In this document: positions 4,325 to 7,903 of the stretch, in pieces | Position numbering within the stretch: the first letter of the stretch is position 1 | Layout: each line of letters starts with the position of its first letter | Assembly (NCBI GenBank): GCA_018061525.1 | Contig: JAGOUB010000039.1 | Coordinates: forward strand, 1-7,903 | Origin: Candidatus Peribacteraceae bacterium | Lineage (GTDB): Bacteria; Patescibacteriota; Gracilibacteria; Peribacterales; Peribacteraceae | DNA length: 7,903 nucleotides | Direction: 5' to 3' | The notes under the pieces: generated by a model | What the model saw: the letters and a program-made list of their open reading frames with translations, nothing else | Databases searched by the model: none | What the model was told of the DNA's origin: nothing | Program-made: the position numbers and the translations under genes

Positions 4325-6976
4325 TTTCCACCGCCACTCGTCGACATGCATCCAAGCCCAGACTACGGCCCCCAGGAGCAGTAATGCGGCACCAGCCCAG
4401 GCAATCCAGCCTAATCCGCCGGAGGGATCATGAGTCATTCCAGGTTGGGAAGGAGCCTCCTTGAGAGAGGCAAGGAGCCCTAACTGTTGCGATGAAGACG
4501 GATTCTGGGTCTTTGTCGATTTCGATTGCAACGATGAGACGCTCGCACAGACGTTGAAGGCGCCGGGCGTGAATCGGGAGGTTTGGCACCAGTCATCCTC
4601 ACCTTGGCGGGCAAAAGCGACATCGGCCTTGAGAACGGGTAATTCAACACTGTCTAAGAGCTGCGATCCACGCCGTAGTTCTACCTGGTCACCGCTGTCG
4701 TTCAACGAGAGCTTCGTCTCGGTTTTTTTGAAGACGATGAATCCCCCAGCCTGAACGGTTGCACCATGCGGAATCAGCCAAGGAGTGCTGCCGCCAGCCG
4801 GATCGTCGTCGAGCGTCCAGCCCGAGAGATCCACTGTGCGTCCGGAGAGATTCTGGAGCTCGATCCACTCCGGCTGGCCGGCCTGCGGATGGCTCATCAC
4901 CTCGCTCAGGATGATCTCCCCAGGAGCTGCGGAGGTGGCGCCGGAGGCTCCATCCGATGGCGGACTTTTTCTCATCTGATAGGGCTCCGTAAGTTGATCA
5001 TGATCGTGCTTTTCTTCCTGATGAGCAGTGGCAACCGCCATCGGTCCGACATACTCGTCTTCGCGGGCCTTCTCGTAGGCCACGGTTGAAACCGGTTCAG
5101 GATCGCCGGGACGGAAGAGACGCACGACATCGCCGTCGTTATTCAGAGCCAGGCCTGTGACTGTCCGCAGCAGGCGGAGATCACCGCCCACAGCGATGGA
5201 CTGTCCGTCCAGCTTGAACGGCTTACTGCCCTCAGGCCCGTCGTCGAGGACCCAGCCGCAGAGATCGGCCGCGACCGGACCATCATTGCGCAGAACGATA
5301 ACCTCGAATTCCTCATCGGCCTCGGCGGGATTGGGCAGCGCTCCCGCTATGGAAACCCCGGTCGCTGCCGATGGCGGACAGGAGCGCTGCTCAGCCCCGC
5401 TGGACGATGAAGATGTCTTTTGAGACTTGGAGGATGAAGAAGAATTCTTGGCCGACGAAGAGGAGGCCGAGGACGATGAAGACTGTTCTTCATCCACATT
5501 CACCGTGAGCGGATCGGCCTGGATATCGCCACAGACAGTGAAAACCTCCAACTGGACGTCGTAGCTGCCTGGCTCATTAAAGGCGTGGGAACCGGGATTG
5601 CACGATTCGGACACCGTCCCATCGCCAAAGTCGATCCGACAAGCCACGTCACCGGGCAGATCAGGGATGTCTGCCGCCACGTTCAGGCTGGTCTTGCCCA
5701 CGCCGCTCAGTGAGCCGCCTTGGATGAGCAGGCCGGCCGAGGGCAGCGACTGGATATTCCGAGTGCCGGGGGTGGGAGTGCAAAAGAGCACGGTCTCATC
5801 ATCCAAGCGGCCGCTGCTCACGCCTTCATCGGCCGCCGGGTACAGAAACGAATCGACGAGTGCCTCGCCGTGGGTGAGCAGCAGCTCACCGCCGGTATTA
5901 GGCAAAGTAATGAGCGATCGCTCGCGCGAGACGACGCGATGCTCGCCGGGTGCGAAGGTGGCGCCGGTTCCGAAAATCTCGACGAAGCGATAGGTGCGAG
6001 AGAGTCCCCGACGCTGCAGCAAGACGCCATCGACCGAGAGCGGGACAGACGCCAGGTTTCCCACCTCGACCCACTCACCGTCGTCGGAGCCGGACGGATC
6101 GGCCATCACCTCGGTAATCCGGAAGCCGCCAATAAGACCATCGGGTAGCAGTGATGAGGAAGATGACGCAGCGGATGAACTCGACGAGGAGGCCAACGAG
6201 GATGATAACTCGCTCGATGAAGACGACGAGGAAGACAGCACCAGCTCCGCGCCATCGAGGATCTCCTCTTCTGACGAGCTCGAAGACGATGATTCCGATG
6301 ACGGTTCTTCGGATGAGGACTCGGACGAAGACGATGCCGATGCAGAGGAGGCATCCTCCGGCGGCCACCAATCGACGCTGCCCGGTGATCCCAGCATGGG
6401 AGCGCCGTCGTCGAAGCCGCTAGAAATGGCAGCCGTCCGCCAATTGGCTGGATCGACACCGCTCACCGCCGGATCGATCCGCTCAGCCGTCGCCCACAAG
6501 CCGCCGCTGGCACCGGTATGGCCCGCCGGCTGGGACCCCAGCAGCACCTCATCCACAACCGTGCCATCAGGATGACGGAGCTCCAGATGAAGAGCGCTAT
6601 TCGGCAAGCTGACAGCCGTCGTTACCAGGGCGGGCGGCGCCAGCAGCCGCGACTGCGTCTCGGCGTAGTTGCTCACCACGATCGCCGCGCCCGAGAGCGT
6701 GACCGGACCGATCGTGAGTATCTTCTGGGTGCTCGTGCCCGTGAGCGAGTAGACCGTCCAACCGCTGAGCGAGACTGAGCCGGTAGCCGAGAGCGGCGCG
6801 ATCTCGATCCACTCGTCCGCGGCGGAGAGGTCACTCCCCGCCCACCCGAGCTCGGAGATGGCCGCCTGGGCGGACGCGGGTACGGGAGCGAAGAGCAAGG
6901 CGAGAACAACGACGGTAAGGCAGAGCGGCATGCGTCCCAGTCTGAGAGACCGCCTCGCACCTCCGACGGCGATCAT
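4304..6976 (-). CDS. Secreted, membrane-anchored protein with four lamin-tail domains and a PKD-like domain (890 aa)
   Basis: Starting at the ATG at 6976-6974, a basic n-region (ARRSLRLGR) precedes a hydrophobic core at about 17-35 and an A-S-A cleavage site near residue 36. Lamin-tail (LTD) domains follow, recognisable by EWIE(I/L) and LSGW(T)xxxx strands, at about 38-147, 283-407 (ITEVMADP, GEWVEVGN), 537-637 and 686-810 (LSEVMSHP, PEWIELQN, DLSGWTLDDDP). A PKD-like domain with DFGDGT and PGSYDVQL lies at about 417-493. Serine-rich linkers occupy 210-276 and 498-526, and a charged linker 638-685. A hydrophobic helix at about 855-875 with a short basic tail anchors the C-terminus. LTD and PKD domains are extracellular binding or spacer modules in bacteria, so a cell-surface role is inferred; the ligand is unknown. 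A GTG at 7045 would add 23 Arg-rich residues and an ATG at 6931 would leave an uncharged n-region, so both are less likely starts. The stop is TAA, 14 bases before the next gene. Confidence 0.85.
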   Translation of the reverse strand: MIAVGGARRSLRLGRMPLCLTVVVLALLFAPVPASAQAAISELGWAGSDLSAADEWIEIAPLSATGSVSLSGWTVYSLTGTSTQKILTIGPVTLSGAAIVVSNYAETQSRLLAPPALVTTAVSLPNSALHLELRHPDGTVVDEVLLGSQPAGHTGASGGLWATAERIDPAVSGVDPANWRTAAISSGFDDGAPMLGSPGSVDWWPPEDASSASASSSSESSSEEPSSESSSSSSSEEEILDGAELVLSSSSSSSSELSSSLASSSSSSAASSSSSLLPDGLIGGFRITEVMADPSGSDDGEWVEVGNLASVPLSVDGVLLQRRGLSRTYRFVEIFGTGATFAPGEHRVVSRERSLITLPNTGGELLLTHGEALVDSFLYPAADEGVSSGRLDDETVLFCTPTPGTRNIQSLPSAGLLIQGGSLSGVGKTSLNVAADIPDLPGDVACRIDFGDGTVSESCNPGSHAFNEPGSYDVQLEVFTVCGDIQADPLTVNVDEEQSSSSSASSSSAKNSSSSSKSQKTSSSSSGAEQRSCPPSAATGVSIAGALPNPAEADEEFEVIVLRNDGPVAADLCGWVLDDGPEGSKPFKLDGQSIAVGGDLRLLRTVTGLALNNDGDVVRLFRPGDPEPVSTVAYEKAREDEYVGPMAVATAHQEEKHDHDQLTEPYQMRKSPPSDGASGATSAAPGEIILSEVMSHPQAGQPEWIELQNLSGRTVDLSGWTLDDDPAGGSTPWLIPHGATVQAGGFIVFKKTETKLSLNDSGDQVELRRGSQLLDSVELPVLKADVAFARQGEDDWCQTSRFTPGAFNVCASVSSLQSKSTKTQNPSSSQQLGLLASLKEAPSQPGMTHDPSGGLGWIAWAGAALLLLGAVVWAWMHVDEWRWKLQQVAE
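5402..5485 (-). repeat. Serine/lysine-rich low-complexity linker 2
   Basis: Residues 498-525 of the lamin-tail protein are Ser runs broken by Ala, Lys and Gln. They lie between the PKD-like domain and LTD 3. Unlike linker 1 this one carries Lys rather than Glu, so the two linkers have opposite charge. Confidence 0.85.
6149..6349 (-). repeat. Serine-rich low-complexity linker 1
   Basis: Residues 210-276 of the lamin-tail protein are mostly Ser with interspersed Glu, Ala and Leu, separating LTD 1 from LTD 2. All four TCN codons are mixed, with a few AGY, so there is little exact DNA repetition. Selection therefore seems to act on the peptide. Such linkers usually act as extended, possibly glycosylated spacers. 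Confidence 0.9.
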
Positions 6977-6986
6977 GACAGCCCTA

Positions 6987-6992
6987 CCCCTC
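6987..6992 (-). promoter_or_regulatory. Possible Shine-Dalgarno site for the lamin-tail gene
   Basis: GAGGGG on the minus strand ends ten bases before the ATG at 6976. It is the only purine-rich site at a usable distance from any start in the window, and it favours 6976 over the alternatives at 7045 and 6931. Confidence 0.45.
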
Positions 6993-7084
6993 AAGCGGCG
7001 CCAAATGAGCCGGAACGCCCGTTCTCGCGCACGGCGGAACCGCACAGAACAACTGGACCGAGAAATGGCTTCTTAGAGCCACCG

Positions 7085-7098
7085 GGCGAGATCTCGCC
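7085..7098. promoter_or_regulatory. 14-bp perfect palindrome in the divergent intergenic region
   Basis: GGCGAGATCTCGCC is a perfect dyad with no central gap. It lies 40 bases upstream of the GTG alternative of the lamin-tail gene, 108 bases upstream of its preferred ATG, and 230 bases upstream of rny. This is the size and place expected of a dimeric regulator site, but no second copy is visible in the window. Confidence 0.35.
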
Positions 7099-7328
7099 AG
7101 GGACGCCTACGACGGTGTAGAGTGCGATCCGTCCCCCGCCTCGCGCGGCTCACCGATGCTCGCACTGCTATCCCGCTTCTTGGCCCCGGCTTGGTCCGTC
7201 CTCGCGACGGCCCTCCGCCTGGTTCCCTCGACAGGATCGCTTCTCTCTCCTCAAGCGCAGACTTTCGGCGACGCCCGCCCGGCGGCTCCCGCTCCGGACG
7301 AGCACAGCATCCGCTTCCCCCTGATCCC

Positions 7329-7903
7329 ATGTCTCTCATTATTGGACTCATCGTCGGCGCTCTCGTGGGCGCTGGCGCCGGCTATTTCCTCTTCAACAAG
7401 GAAGGCCAACTCTCTCAAGCTAAGCAGCAGGAGCTGAACGCGCTGGAGCAGCAGCTCCGCGATACCAAGGGCCAGATCGATAACGCCCGCAGCCAGGTCA
7501 AATCGGCCGAGGTCGAAGCCAAGGCCAGGGCGACCGAGATCCTCACCGAGGCCAAGCTTCGCGCCAACGAGCTCGAGGTCTCGTTGCAGAAGGACCGCGC
7601 CCGCGTGGAGGAGAAGGAGAAGTCGCTCGATCAGAAGGTGCAGGAGAACGAGCGCCAGCGCGAGACGCTCACGACGCGCCAGGCTGAGATCGACAAGATG
7701 AAGGAGGAAGTCAGCTCCGCCGCCGCCGAGCACCGCAAGGCGCTTGAGACCGTCGCCAAACTGCCGGCCGAGAAGGCCAAGGAGCAGCTGATGGAAGCCC
7801 TCAAGAGCGAGTTTGCCGACGACTTTGCCAAAGAGATTAAGGCCGAGCGCGAGAAGATGCTCGAGACCGTGGAAGACGAGGCCCGCAACCTGATGGCCCA
7901 GGC
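7329..7903 (+). CDS. rny: Ribonuclease Y, N-terminal part (cut by window edge)
   Basis: RNase Y is a membrane-anchored endoribonuclease that initiates mRNA decay in many bacteria lacking RNase E. The 191 visible residues match the family's N-terminal region. A single membrane helix lies at about 2-22 (SLIIGLIVGALVGAGAGYFLF). A long charged coiled coil follows at about 25-150, and then the conserved transition before the KH domain: LETVAKLPAEKAKEQLMEAL, then EIKAEREKMLETVEDEARNLMAQ-like sequence, which parallels the family's LxxIxGLTxEEAKxxLL region. The KH RNA-binding and HD catalytic domains of a protein usually about 500-520 residues long lie beyond the window. The ATG is preceded by CCCCTGATCCC, with neither a Shine-Dalgarno site nor a -10 at leaderless spacing. 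The start is chosen because it opens directly into the membrane helix. The gene diverges from the lamin-tail gene. Confidence 0.88.
   Translation, partial: MSLIIGLIVGALVGAGAGYFLFNKEGQLSQAKQQELNALEQQLRDTKGQIDNARSQVKSAEVEAKARATEILTEAKLRANELEVSLQKDRARVEEKEKSLDQKVQENERQRETLTTRQAEIDKMKEEVSSAAAEHRKALETVAKLPAEKAKEQLMEALKSEFADDFAKEIKAEREKMLETVEDEARNLMAQ

Larger units (their letters stand above)
6977..7328. other. Divergent intergenic region between the lamin-tail gene and rny
   Basis: This stretch of 352 bases (283 if the GTG at 7045 is the true start) must carry the control signals of both divergent genes. I see no convincing -35/-10 pair on either strand. The best plus-strand -10 candidate is TAGAGT at 7118-7123 (4/6), without a good -35. 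A small stem, TGGCT/AGCCA with a 6-base loop, lies at 7066-7081, and a 14-bp palindrome at 7085-7098. Short open frames here (for example the plus-strand ATG at 7156, which runs into rny in another frame) have no start signals and no recognisable product. Confidence 0.5.

Noticed and set aside
4290..4355. Upstream start for the 324-aa gene giving 346 residues
   Set aside because: It would overlap the end of the lamin-tail gene by 52 bases, adds an Arg-rich unlikely N-terminus, and has no start signals. The ATG at 4289 fits the promoter.
5994..6575. Plus-strand frame with a strongly acidic Asp/Glu-rich stretch
   Set aside because: It is the reverse complement of the serine-rich linker: TCN Ser codons read backwards give NGA, which in this frame produces Asp/Glu-rich sequence.
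6977..7045. GTG start at 7045 for the lamin-tail gene
   Set aside because: It adds 23 residues rich in Arg and makes the signal-peptide n-region unusually long. The ATG at 6976 has a purine-rich site upstream and a normal signal peptide. It is not fully excluded.
7156..7437. Small plus-strand frame upstream of and overlapping rny
   Set aside because: It runs into rny in a different frame and its second half is a shadow of rny. It has no start signals, and its hydrophobic start is not supported by anything else.

Overview
The window looks like a piece of a GC-rich bacterial chromosome, probably from an uncultivated lineage. The best guess, at moderate-to-low confidence, is a Patescibacteria/CPR member of the Peregrinibacteria type. 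That guess rests on a secreted lamin-tail-domain protein with long serine-rich linkers, on several membrane proteins I cannot assign to families, and on the lack of a clear Shine-Dalgarno site before four of the five gene starts. The three complete genes end in TAA or TGA, as expected for the standard bacterial code. No tRNA, rRNA, CRISPR array, transposase or phage hallmark gene was seen.

Layout. Four genes run leftwards on the minus strand, from about 6976 to the left edge. In order of transcription they are: (1) a secreted, C-terminally anchored protein with four lamin-tail domains and one PKD-like domain (6976-4304); (2) a 324-residue multi-pass membrane protein with an internal PLSVP(L/I)GL duplication (4289-3315); (3) a 296-residue predicted membrane protein (3241-2351); and (4) a large protein open at the left edge (2344-1, at least 781 residues) with a membrane hairpin and C-terminal repeats of about 85 residues. 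One gene, the start of rny (RNase Y), runs rightwards from 7329 and is cut by the right edge. The two transcription units diverge across an untranslated stretch of about 350 bases (6977-7328).

The long apparent plus-strand reading frames across 108-2218 are antisense shadows. The real gene there is the minus-strand frame, which is open for all of its 781 codons and is easily missed because its stop lies outside the window.

Three observations stand out. Genes 2 and 3 each have a sigma70-like promoter (a TTG-starting -35, a 17-base spacer, and a TATACT or TACAAT -10) whose predicted transcription start falls exactly on the A of the ATG, so both mRNAs may be leaderless. The large left-edge gene contains a perfect 36-base direct repeat exactly 255 bases apart, inside diverged tandem modules, and codon use changes where the modules begin. 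Genes 1 to 4 together encode an envelope-oriented set of unknown function. A shared surface structure is a reasonable hypothesis but is not shown by the sequence.
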